Numbered from the stretch's first letter, positions 25,383-34,044 are shown. The stretch: 64,000 bases of DNA from Ruminococcus sp. zg-924 (GCF_024433635.1 NZ_WNJZ01000002.1:1-64000); one strand, 5' to 3'. The notes: a model not told the origin generated them from the sequence alone. Numbers and translations are program-made.

Positions 25383-27098
25383 TCAAACTCCCATAAGAGC
25401 TTCGCCTGCTTTTGCAAGCTTATTCAAAAGCTCCTTTGCGTTCTCTGAGGTCTTGCCGACTGCAGTTACATAAAGCTTAATCTTCGGCTCTGTGCCACTC
25501 GGGCGAACAATAACAGCGTTCTCACCTTCAAGGGAATATGCGATTACATTTGACTTCGGCAGTTTAATTTCTGTCTTTTCTCTTGTGAGTATATCTTCAC
25601 TTACACTGTTAAGATAATCGTCAACCTTGATAATCTTAAAGCCGGCAATATCAGACGGAGCATTTTCTCTGAGTCCTGTCATAATCTCAGACATCTTCTT
25701 CATACCCTCAGCACCTTCAAAAGCGAAGTTGAGCGTATTGTTCATATAGTAGCCGTGCTTTTCGTACATCTCGTCAATAACCTGTGAAAGGGTCTTGCCC
25801 TGCTTTTTATAGAAAGCTGCCATTTCGCAAATAAGCATTGATGCAACAACAGCATCCTTGTCACGAACATATGAGCCTGCAAGATAGCCGTAGCTTTCCT
25901 CAAAGCCAAATACATATCTACGCTCTTCGCCCTTCTGCTCAAGACCGAGAATCTGCTCGCCTATATATTTAAAGCCTGTGAGTACATTTCTAAGCTCAGC
26001 GCCGTATTCGCTGCAAAGCTTATTTATCATAATGCTGGTAACAATGGTCTTAACAACAATTGGGTTCTCAGGCAGAGTGCCGAGAGCCTTTCTTTGTGAA
26101 AGAACATAGTCGGTAAGCATAATTCCTGTTTCGTTACCTGTAATAAGGCGGTAAGAGTCGCCGTCTTTAGCTGCAATACCAACACGGTCGCTGTCCGGGT
26201 CGGTAGCAAGAAGAAGGTCAGGCTTAACCTCGTTGCACATATCAAGACCGAGCTTCAAAGCCTCTTTAAATTCGGGGTTTGGATATGGACACGTAGTAAA
26301 GTTGCCGTCCGGCATCTCCTGTTCCTTAACAACCTGAACGTCCTTTACGCCGATTCTGTCAAGAATCTTGCGAACAAGCTTGTTGCCTGCTCCGTTTAGC
26401 GGAGTATAAACAACTTTCAAATCTGAGTCCTTGCAGATGTCCTTGTGAATCTGCTGTGCCTGAACATTATCAAGATAGGTTTCGTAAACGCTGTCAGCTA
26501 CATACTCGATAGTGCCGTCAGCCAAAGCCTTATCAAAGTCTGCAAGCTTAATGTCCTCAAAGCAGTCAAGCTTCTGTATTTCAGAATAAACTGCATTTGC
26601 ACCGTCATCTGTCATCTGGCAGCCGTCACTGCCGTAGCACTTGTAGCCGTTGTATTTTGCAGGGTTGTGGCTTGCTGTTATCATAATGCCACTGCTGCAC
26701 TTAAGTTCTCTAACGAGGAAAGAGAGAACAGGGGTCGGCTGAAGCTCTGTTGAGATAAATACCTTGATGCCATTGCCGGCAAGAACTCTTGCAGCTTCTT
26801 TTGCGAAAAGGTCAGCCTTAATTCTTGAATCATACGAGATTGCAACTGCTGATTGTGAATATTTGTTGTTAAGGTAATTTGCAAGACCTTGTGTTGCAAG
26901 ACGAACACTATAAATGTTCATTCTGTTTGTACCAGCGCCGATAACGCCTCTGAGACCTGCTGTGCCGAATTCAAGCGCACGGTAAAAGCGGTCATATATT
27001 TCTTCCTCATTGCCTTCAATTGAAACTAATTCATCAATAAGGTCTTTATCTTCTGTTGCCTTGTTTTTCCATAATGTGTAAAGCTCATTTGTATTCAT
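25383..27098 (-). CDS. pgcA: Alpha-phosphoglucomutase / phosphomannomutase
   Basis: The enzyme interconverts glucose-1-phosphate and glucose-6-phosphate for polysaccharide and cell-wall precursor supply. The start is ATG 27098, with AGGTGG (complement of 27104-27109); a longer in-frame form from 27167 has no such site. The 571-residue product shows EFGTAGLRGVIGAGTNRMN, the phosphoserine loop ITASHNPAKYNGYKCYG, the metal loop ATDPDSDRVGIA, the sugar loop GFEESYGYLAGSYVRDKDA and the phosphate-binding IVRPSGTEPKIKLYV. Length and motifs fit the Firmicute PgcA class. Confidence 0.94.
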   Translation of the reverse strand: MNTNELYTLWKNKATEDKDLIDELVSIEGNEEEIYDRFYRALEFGTAGLRGVIGAGTNRMNIYSVRLATQGLANYLNNKYSQSAVAISYDSRIKADLFAKEAARVLAGNGIKVFISTELQPTPVLSFLVRELKCSSGIMITASHNPAKYNGYKCYGSDGCQMTDDGANAVYSEIQKLDCFEDIKLADFDKALADGTIEYVADSVYETYLDNVQAQQIHKDICKDSDLKVVYTPLNGAGNKLVRKILDRIGVKDVQVVKEQEMPDGNFTTCPYPNPEFKEALKLGLDMCNEVKPDLLLATDPDSDRVGIAAKDGDSYRLITGNETGIMLTDYVLSQRKALGTLPENPIVVKTIVTSIMINKLCSEYGAELRNVLTGFKYIGEQILGLEQKGEERRYVFGFEESYGYLAGSYVRDKDAVVASMLICEMAAFYKKQGKTLSQVIDEMYEKHGYYMNNTLNFAFEGAEGMKKMSEIMTGLRENAPSDIAGFKIIKVDDYLNSVSEDILTREKTEIKLPKSNVIAYSLEGENAVIVRPSGTEPKIKLYVTAVGKTSENAKELLNKLAKAGEALMGV

Positions 27099-27381
27099 AA
27101 AATCCACCTCTGACAAGATTATATATATTATTTGTATGTTTTTCTGTTTAAACAAATGGTTTTCCATTTATTTCAAATTATATCACAAACGCAATAAAAT
27201 TACAAATTACAAATTACCGAAATTTTGTAACGGTTATTGGTTCTTGATGTAAAAAGTGCTGGAAATTCACAAGTTCTGAATGTATTAGTGCATATAAATA
27301 AGCACTTGTATATTCATTAGATATAAATTCTTTTGTGTTTTTTTATATTCTTAATTTGTTAATTTTCTTTTATTTTGCTTT

Positions 27382-27411
27382 TTGTACTTGTGTAGCACCA
27401 AATTTTATAGT
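27382..27411 (+). promoter_or_regulatory. Possible promoter in the 27,170-27,467 gap
   Basis: The roughly 300-base gap between divergent genes is very AT-rich and has no gene that I can see. TTGTAC (27382-27387) and TATAGT (27406-27411), 18 bp apart, are the best + strand candidate before the gene at 27468. The minus-strand promoter for pgcA must also lie here but is not clear. Confidence 0.4.
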
Positions 27412-27467
27412 AAAATAAAATATATATTGTTTTAATAGCATAAATTCAAGCACAGGAGGAATTAAAA

Positions 27468-28355
27468 TTGGAAGAAAACAATAATATTAATTTAGAAAAC
27501 GACGCAGTGGAAGCACCACAGCCACAGGAAGAGGCGCAAGCTGCTGAAACTGATGCAAACGCAGCTTCGCCGGAAGAAAATGCACAGACTGAGGAGAATA
27601 GCACAGGATATGTTTCTCAGTTTGGAGAAATAACAGGTGTTTCGGCTCCGGATGAAAGTACCGCAACAGTTAAGGTAAAGAAAAAACGACTGGTTATGCC
27701 GTGTATTATAATTTCGGCTTGTACTCTTCTTGTAGCCATTGTTGTGGGTGTCGTATTTTTACTGTTCTTTAATACGTCGGTTGCAGGCACATATGTAATC
27801 GAAACTGAAGGTGATACCGCTGAGATTCAGACATACTTTATTCTGGGTGATGATGGGAAGCTTACACAGCGTTCAGGCTCAATTGAGCTTGAAGGCACTT
27901 ACCAGATTACAAATGAGGATAATGAAAGCAAGATTAATCTCTCTATTCCTGCAAATTATGTTAATGTAACTTACAACTACAAGATTGAAGGCAATAAGCT
28001 AACAGGTATGAAGCTGATTATGTCAGATGATAGAGGCAATTCTCTGATATTTGCTCCGGCAACGTACGTTGAAACAACTGTTGAGCCAATAGAAAATGCT
28101 CAGCTTGATTCAAAGCTTGTAGGTAACTGGGAGGACACAGAAGGCTACGGACTTAGATATATCTTTAATGATGATTACAGCCTTGTAATGAGTGGTAACG
28201 GTATGAATATTTACGGCTGCTATTCTGCTGAAAACGGTAATATTAAAATCAAATATTACGCTGACACTCTCAGAGAGGATACAGCCACATACTCCTTTGA
28301 CGGAGATAAGCTTGTATTAAATGAATCGGTAACCTTTACAAAAGTAAGCGAATAA
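27468..28355 (+). CDS. Membrane-anchored extracytoplasmic protein, function unknown
   Basis: The 295-residue product starts at TTG 27468 behind CAGGAGG. Residues 1-75 form an acidic, Glu/Ala/Pro-rich cytoplasmic tail, ended by a basic KVKKKRLV stop. Residues ~77-102 are a single membrane helix (IISACTLLVAIVVGVVFLLF). The rest (~105-295) should be outside and is beta-rich with two similar units: GTYVIETEGDTAEIQTYFIL...LEGTYQI and GNWEDTEGYGLRYIFNDDYS...GNIKIKYY. This resembles small lipocalin-like copies found in Clostridia membrane proteins. I do not recognise a named family. It is followed 38 bases later by the dockerin-bearing muramidase, perhaps in one transcript. Confidence 0.75.
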   Translation: MEENNNINLENDAVEAPQPQEEAQAAETDANAASPEENAQTEENSTGYVSQFGEITGVSAPDESTATVKVKKKRLVMPCIIISACTLLVAIVVGVVFLLFFNTSVAGTYVIETEGDTAEIQTYFILGDDGKLTQRSGSIELEGTYQITNEDNESKINLSIPANYVNVTYNYKIEGNKLTGMKLIMSDDRGNSLIFAPATYVETTVEPIENAQLDSKLVGNWEDTEGYGLRYIFNDDYSLVMSGNGMNIYGCYSAENGNIKIKYYADTLREDTATYSFDGDKLVLNESVTFTKVSE

Positions 28356-28393
28356 ACCGGTAATTCGCAAAAATTCTATTGGGTGTGTAAAAT

Positions 28394-29869
28394 ATGTTAA
28401 GAAAGAGATACAAATTCATTGTCTTGATTGTAGCACTGCTAACTTTTGTTTTTTCAATTTCTGTTACAAGTGCGTCTGCAAGCAGTGCCGGTGTTTCAAT
28501 CTCTAAGGCTCATTACAGCGTCCAGATTGGTTCAACTGTAAAAATAGATGCAATAGGCACAAATATCACTTGGAGTTCGTCCGACACTTCTGTTGTAACA
28601 GTAAACCGGCTTGGCGAGGTTAAGGGTATATCCATGGGAAAAGCAACGGTTACAGCGAAAAGCGGTTCGTATTCAGCAACAACTGAGATAAGTTGCGGCT
28701 TCTATAAGGGGATAGACGTGTCAAGCTGGAACGGTGAATATTCTCAAAGCGGAATTTATACCGGCCCTGTTAACTGGAAGAGTGTTAAGCAACAAGGTAT
28801 TGATTTTGCATTTATCCGTGCCGGATATGGATGGGAGGATTATCCGTATCAAGTAGATAGTCAGCTTGTAAACAATATAAATGGTTGTATTAAATATGAC
28901 ATTCCATTTGGTTTGTATTTCTATTCGTATGCCACGAACACCGATGAGGCTGTTTTAGAGGCTGATTATTTGCTAAGGATACTTAATGATTATTGCCCGG
29001 ACAGCCATAACAAGCTAAGTCTGCCTATTGTATATGACGTTGAAGAAGAATTTATATACACAATGGACAGCACAGAGCTTACTAATATTGTTTTAGCTTT
29101 TTGCAATAAGATAAAGGCAGCCGGCTATGATACTATGATATACGGCAACACAGCGTCGTTCAATAATATGAATCTCGATACGCTTAAGGCTAATGATGTT
29201 GATTTATGGTATGCAATGTGGCCGTACACACCACAGTTTAAGGAACCTGAAACAATAGGAAAAACAGACATAGTTCCTGAGGTATGGCAGTATGCGTCAG
29301 ACGGAACGGTTCCGGGTGCAGGCGATGTAGGCGGTGTTGATGTCAATCTAATTTATATGCTCAGTACCCAGACCGAACTTTTCAAAAATACTAAAACCAC
29401 TGCCTCACAGGCAACGCAAGGAGTTAGTAAGGCTACTGTAAAATGGAACAGCGTCAACGGTGCAAGCTACAACCTTTACAGAGCGAATGTCAGCTCAAGT
29501 GGGAAAATAGACACCGTAAACGCTCTTAAGCTTTACAGCGGTACCAAAACCACCTTTACAGATAACACTGTTAAATACGGAAAGAGCTATTATTATTACA
29601 CTGATACATCGTTTTCGGGAGATTATCTGGACCCTGATTATCGTAAAATTATGAGTGGAGTAGAGAAAGGCTCGTATATATATAATGTGAAAAACGGTGA
29701 TGTAACGCTTGACGGAAAGGTAAGTCTGCTTGACGCTATAATAATTCAAAAACACGCTTTAGCGGCATATTCTTTTTCTGATATTCAGCTTTTTGCTGCC
29801 GATTACGATAAGTCCGGCAAAGTTAATTTGTCTGATGCGATAACTGCTCAGAAAGCAGCAAATATGTAA
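28394..29869 (+). CDS. Secreted GH25 muramidase with Ig-like, FN3-like and dockerin domains
   Basis: GH25 enzymes cut the N-acetylmuramic acid - N-acetylglucosamine bond of peptidoglycan. The 491 residues comprise a signal peptide (1-29, ending SASA), a bacterial Ig-like domain (~32-97; WSSSDTSVVTVNRLGEVKG) and GH25 (~104-325; GIDVSSWNG, FIRAGYGWED, the DxE pair in IVYDVEEE, EVWQYASDG). An FN3-like module (~340-425; VKWNSVNGASYNLYRA) and a type I dockerin (~435-491) follow. The dockerin has two calcium loops, NGDVTLDGKVSLLDA and ADYDKSGKVNLSDA. Dockerins bind cohesins on scaffolds such as cellulosomes or the R. bromii amylosome, so the enzyme may be held on the cell surface. A lysozyme in such a complex is uncommon. 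Confidence 0.93.
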   Translation: MLRKRYKFIVLIVALLTFVFSISVTSASASSAGVSISKAHYSVQIGSTVKIDAIGTNITWSSSDTSVVTVNRLGEVKGISMGKATVTAKSGSYSATTEISCGFYKGIDVSSWNGEYSQSGIYTGPVNWKSVKQQGIDFAFIRAGYGWEDYPYQVDSQLVNNINGCIKYDIPFGLYFYSYATNTDEAVLEADYLLRILNDYCPDSHNKLSLPIVYDVEEEFIYTMDSTELTNIVLAFCNKIKAAGYDTMIYGNTASFNNMNLDTLKANDVDLWYAMWPYTPQFKEPETIGKTDIVPEVWQYASDGTVPGAGDVGGVDVNLIYMLSTQTELFKNTKTTASQATQGVSKATVKWNSVNGASYNLYRANVSSSGKIDTVNALKLYSGTKTTFTDNTVKYGKSYYYYTDTSFSGDYLDPDYRKIMSGVEKGSYIYNVKNGDVTLDGKVSLLDAIIIQKHALAAYSFSDIQLFAADYDKSGKVNLSDAITAQKAANM

Positions 29870-29887
29870 AACTATAATCTTTAAACA

Positions 29888-29926
29888 AAGCTGCTTCAAT
29901 TTTTTCTTGAGGCAGCTTCATTTTTT
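29888..29926 (+). terminator. Intrinsic terminator after the muramidase gene
   Basis: AAGCTGCTTCAA pairs with TTGAGGCAGCTT (one mismatch) around a T-rich loop, followed by CATTTTTT. Confidence 0.78.
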
Positions 29927-29988
29927 GCCAAAAAAACAAAAAAATATACAAATTTTTCAATTTACCTATTTATTTCTTGTGGATTATA

Positions 29989-29997
29989 TGATATAAT
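29989..29997 (+). promoter_or_regulatory. Extended -10 promoter of hpf
   Basis: TGATATAAT is a perfect extended -10 element; the -35 region (around 29969-29974, TTTATT) is poor. It lies 47 bases before the hpf start. Confidence 0.6.
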
Positions 29998-30044
29998 ATA
30001 CTCAGCAAAAGATTTTTGCAAATAAAATGCAGGAGGTTATATTT

Positions 30045-30590
30045 ATGTTAATTACCTACATAGCTAAGAAAGTGAATCTTAAGGACAATTTTAAAAATAT
30101 GGTTGATAAGAAACTGTCAAAGTTTGACAGACTTTTTAGCGACAGTGCAAGCGCAACCGTAAAGGTAGCCGTTGAAAAAAACAGACAGACCGTTGAAATT
30201 ACAATCAATGACAACGGAATGATATACAGGTCAGAAAACACCTCAGCGGAAATGAACGAGGCTGTTGATAAATGTGTTGCTATTCTTGGCAGACAGATAA
30301 GGAAGAATAAGACCAAGCTTGAAAAACGTCTTAAAGCCGGCTCTATTGATGAGTTTATCGCAGCTGAGCCGGAAGATGCTGATGTTGACGGGGAAGAGGC
30401 AGAAAGCTATGATGTTTACCGTGTAAAGACAATTCCGACTAAGCCAATGCTTGTTGATGAGGCTATACTCAGAATGAATATGGTTAACCACCAATTCTTT
30501 ATGTTTACAAATGCGGAAACATCGCAGATAAATGTTGTGTATAAAAGAGCAGACGGCAAATATGGTCTGTTGATACCCGAAGAAAACTAA
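30045..30590 (+). CDS. hpf: Ribosome hibernation promoting factor, long form
   Basis: Long HPF pairs 70S ribosomes into inactive 100S dimers in stationary phase. ATG 30045 has AGGAGG (30031-30036); an upstream in-frame ATG at 30027 lies before that site. The 181-residue product has the N-terminal domain (~1-95; DKKLSKFDRLF, ATVKVAVEKNRQTVEITI), an acidic linker, and the C-terminal dimerisation domain (~120-181; YDVYRVKTIPTKPMLVDEAI, HQFFMFTNAETSQINVVYKR, DGKYGLLIPE). It is a single-gene unit with its own promoter and terminator. Confidence 0.95.
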   Translation: MLITYIAKKVNLKDNFKNMVDKKLSKFDRLFSDSASATVKVAVEKNRQTVEITINDNGMIYRSENTSAEMNEAVDKCVAILGRQIRKNKTKLEKRLKAGSIDEFIAAEPEDADVDGEEAESYDVYRVKTIPTKPMLVDEAILRMNMVNHQFFMFTNAETSQINVVYKRADGKYGLLIPEEN

Positions 30591-30640
30591 TTTTGATTTT
30601 CATTAAACCTTTTCATATGTTTTTATTTCCATAATTTTTT

Positions 30641-30678
30641 CGCAACAAAACCGCAGCTTAAGCTGCGGTTTTGTTGCG
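30641..30678. terminator. Perfect 38-bp palindromic bidirectional terminator
   Basis: The 19-bp arms CGCAACAAAACCGCAGCTT and AAGCTGCGGTTTTGTTGCG are exact complements with no loop. The GC-rich core is followed by a TTTTGTT run in both directions. It serves hpf on the + strand and the anti-sigma-like gene on the minus strand. Confidence 0.85.
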
Positions 30679-30690
30679 TCCGAATAAATG

Positions 30691-31623
30691 TTATGCTTTT
30701 GTGATAGAAGCGCCGGCATAACCTTTTTCGTCAAAGGTAATGCATACTCTTCCGTTTTCAAGAGTACCGTCCTTGTGATGAACTGTTATCTTGATTGTTG
30801 CTCCAAAATAATTCGTGAAATCCTCAGCTGACTGAAGGCGTATATCTATTTCAGGGGATACTGCTTTTGCGGTTTCGTAATCATTATAGTAGTCCTCAAC
30901 ATTAAGACCAAGTGTTTCTTCTATTTCGTTGTTGAGCTTTTCGGAGGATGGATACCAATTGACGATTGAATTATTAGGATTCTCGCTATCAAACGGAATA
31001 TCGATTATTGAATTTCCTTTTTTAAAATATTTGTCAATGTTTGTTCCCTCATTATTGTGATACTCTCTATATGCATCCATATTAACATAGTTAAAATATC
31101 CATTGTCTGATGTTATATCAAAGCTTTCAATATCTTCACCTGAAATTTCAAGGCTGATATTATCAAATCCTAATCCGCAGACATCATTAAGAACGGTCGG
31201 CGTTTCGCCTTCACTCAGCGGATTGTCTTCGCTAATTTGCTTTCCCTGCGAGTCATATTCTCTGCTGCTGAGTTCTTTATTAATCGTTGGGATGAACGGC
31301 GATATTTTAGCATCAACGCTGTTAAGCTTGGTACCGTTTGAACTGTTGGGTTCAGCCGCATATGCTGTAACAATAAAGCCAAGGTCTGCTTTAGAACTAT
31401 CACTGTTCTCACTGAAAACAGTATGCTGAAGTGCTATAAATCCTCCGCAAAGCATAGTTGCAACGCAAAGGCAGGCGGCTGCATATCTGAAATTAGGTTT
31501 TCTTTTCATTGCTTTTTCCTCCGTTTTAAAATTAAAACAATATTCCGGTTGACGGTTGCAATAGTTTTTCAGCATTTTATCAAGACGATCTTCTGAAATC
31601 ATTTTTTTATTTCTCATTTTCAA
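30691..31623 (-). CDS. Putative membrane anti-sigma factor
   Basis: The 310-residue product has a short cytoplasmic N-terminus (~1-46) with a charged helix (DRLDKMLKNYC), one membrane segment (~47-66; YAAACLCVATMLCGGFIAL) and a large acidic extracytoplasmic part without recognised domain. The gene overlaps the end of an ECF sigma factor gene on the same strand by 17 bases (fewer if ATG 31617 is the start). This is the classical layout of a sigma factor with its membrane-bound inhibitor. I see no clear zinc-binding HxxxCxxC motif, so the assignment rests on topology and context. Confidence 0.65.
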   Translation of the reverse strand: MKMRNKKMISEDRLDKMLKNYCNRQPEYCFNFKTEEKAMKRKPNFRYAAACLCVATMLCGGFIALQHTVFSENSDSSKADLGFIVTAYAAEPNSSNGTKLNSVDAKISPFIPTINKELSSREYDSQGKQISEDNPLSEGETPTVLNDVCGLGFDNISLEISGEDIESFDITSDNGYFNYVNMDAYREYHNNEGTNIDKYFKKGNSIIDIPFDSENPNNSIVNWYPSSEKLNNEIEETLGLNVEDYYNDYETAKAVSPEIDIRLQSAEDFTNYFGATIKITVHHKDGTLENGRVCITFDEKGYAGASITKA

Positions 31624-32107
31624 GCCTCCTTCTGATATAAGCCTTAGCAGAATATAATCGTGATTTTACCGTTCCTTCGGGAATATCAAGAATCTGCGCA
31701 ATGTCCTTAGTGCTGTAATCTTTGAAATATTTCAGTATAATCACAACCCTCTGCTTTTTAGGCAATGCGGAAATAATCTTGTGCAATTCAAAATACTCAT
31801 CTGAATTTTCATAGCTGATGTCGGGGATAGAATTGAAAAATGCTATTTGCTCCTCTTCGCTTCTAAAGCTGACCTTAAACCTGTTGTAAAACAATCTGCT
31901 TGTGTTCTTATATGTGTTAACACATATTGAATACAGCCACTTATCAAACGGCAGGGAGCTATTGTATTTGGAGTAATTATTAATCGCCTTGCACCATGTT
32001 TCCTGAAACAGGTCTTCTGCCTCTGAGGTATTTCTGCAAAGTGACACACAAAGCCTTGTGAGGTCAGCACTGTATAGCCTTATGTACTCGTCAAAATTAC
32101 CGTTCAA
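31607..32107 (-). CDS. ECF-type RNA polymerase sigma factor
   Basis: The 166 residues contain sigma region 2 (~5-70; LTRLCVSLCRNTSEAEDLFQ, ETWCKAINNYSKY, LPFDKWLYSICVN) and region 4 with a helix-turn-helix (~110-160; LPKKQRVVIILKYFKDYS, TKDIAQILDIPEGTVKSRL). Regions 1 and 3 are absent, as in group 4 sigma factors. Such factors turn on a small regulon after an extracellular signal frees them from an anti-sigma factor, here probably the overlapping downstream gene. A candidate autoregulated promoter is at 32140-32166. Confidence 0.9.
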   Translation of the reverse strand: MNGNFDEYIRLYSADLTRLCVSLCRNTSEAEDLFQETWCKAINNYSKYNSSLPFDKWLYSICVNTYKNTSRLFYNRFKVSFRSEEEQIAFFNSIPDISYENSDEYFELHKIISALPKKQRVVIILKYFKDYSTKDIAQILDIPEGTVKSRLYSAKAYIRRRLENEK

Positions 32108-32139
32108 TTTTATCCCCCTAACTGAAAGCTTTCACTATA

Positions 32140-32166
32140 TATACAACTCAAATATATAAAAGGTTC
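32140..32166 (-). promoter_or_regulatory. Candidate ECF promoter in front of the sigma factor gene
   Basis: On the minus strand TGAACCTTTT (GAACC is the complement of 32162-32166) resembles the GAAC -35 core of ECF promoters. A GTTGTATA stretch about 16 bases downstream could be the -10 region. Autoregulation is usual for this class; the match is by eye only. Confidence 0.35.
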
Positions 32167-32170
32167 ATAT

Positions 32171-32203
32171 TAAAAAAATTCCACCTGAGAAGAACTCAGG
32201 TGG
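32171..32203 (-). terminator. Intrinsic terminator after gpsA
   Basis: CCACCTGAG (32181-32189) pairs perfectly with CTCAGGTGG (32195-32203); on the minus strand AATTTTTTTA follows. Confidence 0.85.
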
Positions 32204-32219
32204 AGCATAGCTATGATAA

Positions 32220-33188
32220 TCAATTTTCAAATTCAGTCTTAATACTTCTTAGGAAGAGGCTTGATAATATATCTATTGGCTTTTTGTCGCTGTGGAGGAC
32301 TTCATAAACTGCCTTGGCTATTGGTAAATCAACGTTGTATTTTTCTCCAAGCTTCAGAAGAGCCGTTGTTGTGTAAACACCCTCGGCAAGCTTTTCAAAA
32401 CGCTCACCTTGTACGCACATTTCACCATAGCGCCTGTTATGACTCCACTGAGAGAATAGAGTAGCCTCGTAATCGCCTAAGTGGCAAAGACCGTATGCCG
32501 ACATCTCGTTTCCGCCCATAGCGCCGATTAATCGGGAAATCTCTCTTGTACCCCTTGCCATTAATGCGCCCTTTAAGGAAGTATAGTGCAGTCCGTCAAG
32601 CATACCTGCGGCAAGACCGACAACATTTTTTGCAGCAGCTCCAACCTCGGTTCCGATTAAGTCGTTGCCAATATAGAATCTGATAAGCTCACTGTTAAAA
32701 CGGTCAACAAGCATCTTTTTAACTGCAACATTTTTGCTGTCGATAACCATACAGTTTGGAATACCCTTGACATAATCCTGCGGATGTCCGGGTCCAACCC
32801 AAACAGCAACCGGAGTTTTGTCTGTGTCTATGTATTCTTCAAAAACTTCTGTAAGACGTTTGCCTGTTGTTTGCTCAATGCCCTTCATACACAGCACAAA
32901 AATCTTACCATCAAGAGAAAATTTATTTACCCTCTGCAAAAAGCTACGCAAATTTTGCGAGCTGATAGAAATAACGATTATCTCACCGTGAGCTATGGCG
33001 GCTTCAAGGTCGTCTGTTACTGTCATTTGCGGGGAGTATGACAGATATTCGTTTTTATGCTCCTTTTTCAGCTGTTGAAAATCAGGAGCTTCAGTAAGTC
33101 CCCATGAATAAACATTGTTGCCTATTTTGTCAAGATACCAAGCAATGCAAGACCCCCAACGGCCGCATCCCAATACGGATATATTCAC
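32220..33188 (-). CDS. gpsA: NAD(P)-dependent glycerol-3-phosphate dehydrogenase
   Basis: GpsA reduces dihydroxyacetone phosphate to sn-glycerol-3-phosphate for phospholipid synthesis. The start is GTG 33188 behind GGTGAT; an in-frame extension to 33284 overlaps the upstream transporter gene and lacks similarity. The 323-residue product has the Rossmann glycine loop VLGCGRWGSCIAWYL, VGPGHPQDYVKG, the catalytic-Lys region EVGAAAKNVVGLAAGMLDGL and LCHLGDYEATLFSQWSHNRR. GxGRWG replaces the more common GxGxWG with no functional concern. Read-through from the TauE/SafE genes upstream is possible. Confidence 0.92.
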   Translation of the reverse strand: MNISVLGCGRWGSCIAWYLDKIGNNVYSWGLTEAPDFQQLKKEHKNEYLSYSPQMTVTDDLEAAIAHGEIIVISISSQNLRSFLQRVNKFSLDGKIFVLCMKGIEQTTGKRLTEVFEEYIDTDKTPVAVWVGPGHPQDYVKGIPNCMVIDSKNVAVKKMLVDRFNSELIRFYIGNDLIGTEVGAAAKNVVGLAAGMLDGLHYTSLKGALMARGTREISRLIGAMGGNEMSAYGLCHLGDYEATLFSQWSHNRRYGEMCVQGERFEKLAEGVYTTTALLKLGEKYNVDLPIAKAVYEVLHSDKKPIDILSSLFLRSIKTEFEN

Positions 33189-33255
33189 ACTATCACCGTC
33201 CGAAAATTTTATACTAAAATTATACCACGAATATGAATAGAATACTATATAAAAA

Positions 33256-33666
33256 TTACTTATCTTTAGATTTTTTGTGTTCAATTTTTTTCGATTTGCT
33301 GAAAAGCTGTCTGACTCCCATGATTAAAAGGAGAATACCAAATGTTTTTGAAAGCAATCCTCCATCTATCACAGTTGCTAAATAGCTGCCTGCAAGTGAC
33401 GTAATAACACCAAGTACGGCAAAGGGGAGGGCAGTGCGCCAAGCAATAAGACCCTTAATATGATAGATTATTACGGATAATGCAGCTATCGGAATGAAGA
33501 ACAGCACGTTGATTCCCTGTGCGGTAAGCTGCGGGATGGCTGTGAATAATCCAAAATAAATTATCATTATTCCTCCGCCACCCATTCCCATTGAGCTGAA
33601 TATCCCTGCCATAAAGGCGGCAGCACCACCCCAGACTATCTCCATATCAGTCTTATCCCTGCCCAT
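33256..33666 (-). CDS. TauE/SafE-family half-transporter (second of pair)
   Basis: The 136-residue protein has about four membrane segments, beginning GGAAAFMAGIFSSMGMGGGG and later IPQLTAQGINVLFFIPIAAL. The glycine-rich loop after the first helix is typical of TauE/SafE (TSUP) proteins, which export sulfite, sulfoacetate or related anions. It is only half the normal length (~250 residues, 8 helices). Its start overlaps the end of the preceding half gene; ATG 33645 (overlap 10 bases) is a better start than 33666. It probably pairs with the neighbour to make a full transporter. The substrate is unknown. Confidence 0.82.
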   Translation of the reverse strand: MGRDKTDMEIVWGGAAAFMAGIFSSMGMGGGGIMIIYFGLFTAIPQLTAQGINVLFFIPIAALSVIIYHIKGLIAWRTALPFAVLGVITSLAGSYLATVIDGGLLSKTFGILLLIMGVRQLFSKSKKIEHKKSKDK

Positions 33667-33998
33667 AGCATAAACACGGCGAATATCTTTCTTATTATGT
33701 TGTTATTAAGCTTCTTTAAAAGAAATGTGCCTATAACAGCACCGAGCAAGCCCCACAACACATATGGCATAACATCGCTTATAGCAACTGCTCCTCTTAT
33801 TAAATATCCCACAGCGCTTGCTACGCAAATTGGCAGAATAATTGCAACACAGGTTGCGTGTGCTTTTTTCGCTTCAAGGGTGCGTGATAAAAAGGGTACG
33901 GCTATCATTCCGCCGCCTGCACCAAGCAAACCGTTAAAAAAACCGGTTGCAAGCCCTCCGACTGCCGTCAGCAATTTATTTTTTTTGCATTTCTTCAT
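33636..33998 (-). CDS. TauE/SafE-family half-transporter (first of pair)
   Basis: The 120-residue protein has about four membrane helices and a glycine-rich first loop (TGFFNGLLGAGGGMIAVPFL), then HATCVAIILPICVASAVGYL, all like one half of a TauE/SafE anion exporter. The second half gene overlaps its 3' end. Both halves start with the same type of loop, as expected from the internal duplication of full-length family members. A permanently split transporter is more likely than a frameshift, because each half has its own start and complete fold. Confidence 0.82.
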   Translation of the reverse strand: MKKCKKNKLLTAVGGLATGFFNGLLGAGGGMIAVPFLSRTLEAKKAHATCVAIILPICVASAVGYLIRGAVAISDVMPYVLWGLLGAVIGTFLLKKLNNNIIRKIFAVFMLWAGIRLIWR

Positions 33999-34044
33999 AC
34001 TATCACCGACATTATTGTTACCGTTAAATATGTTTTAATGCAAT

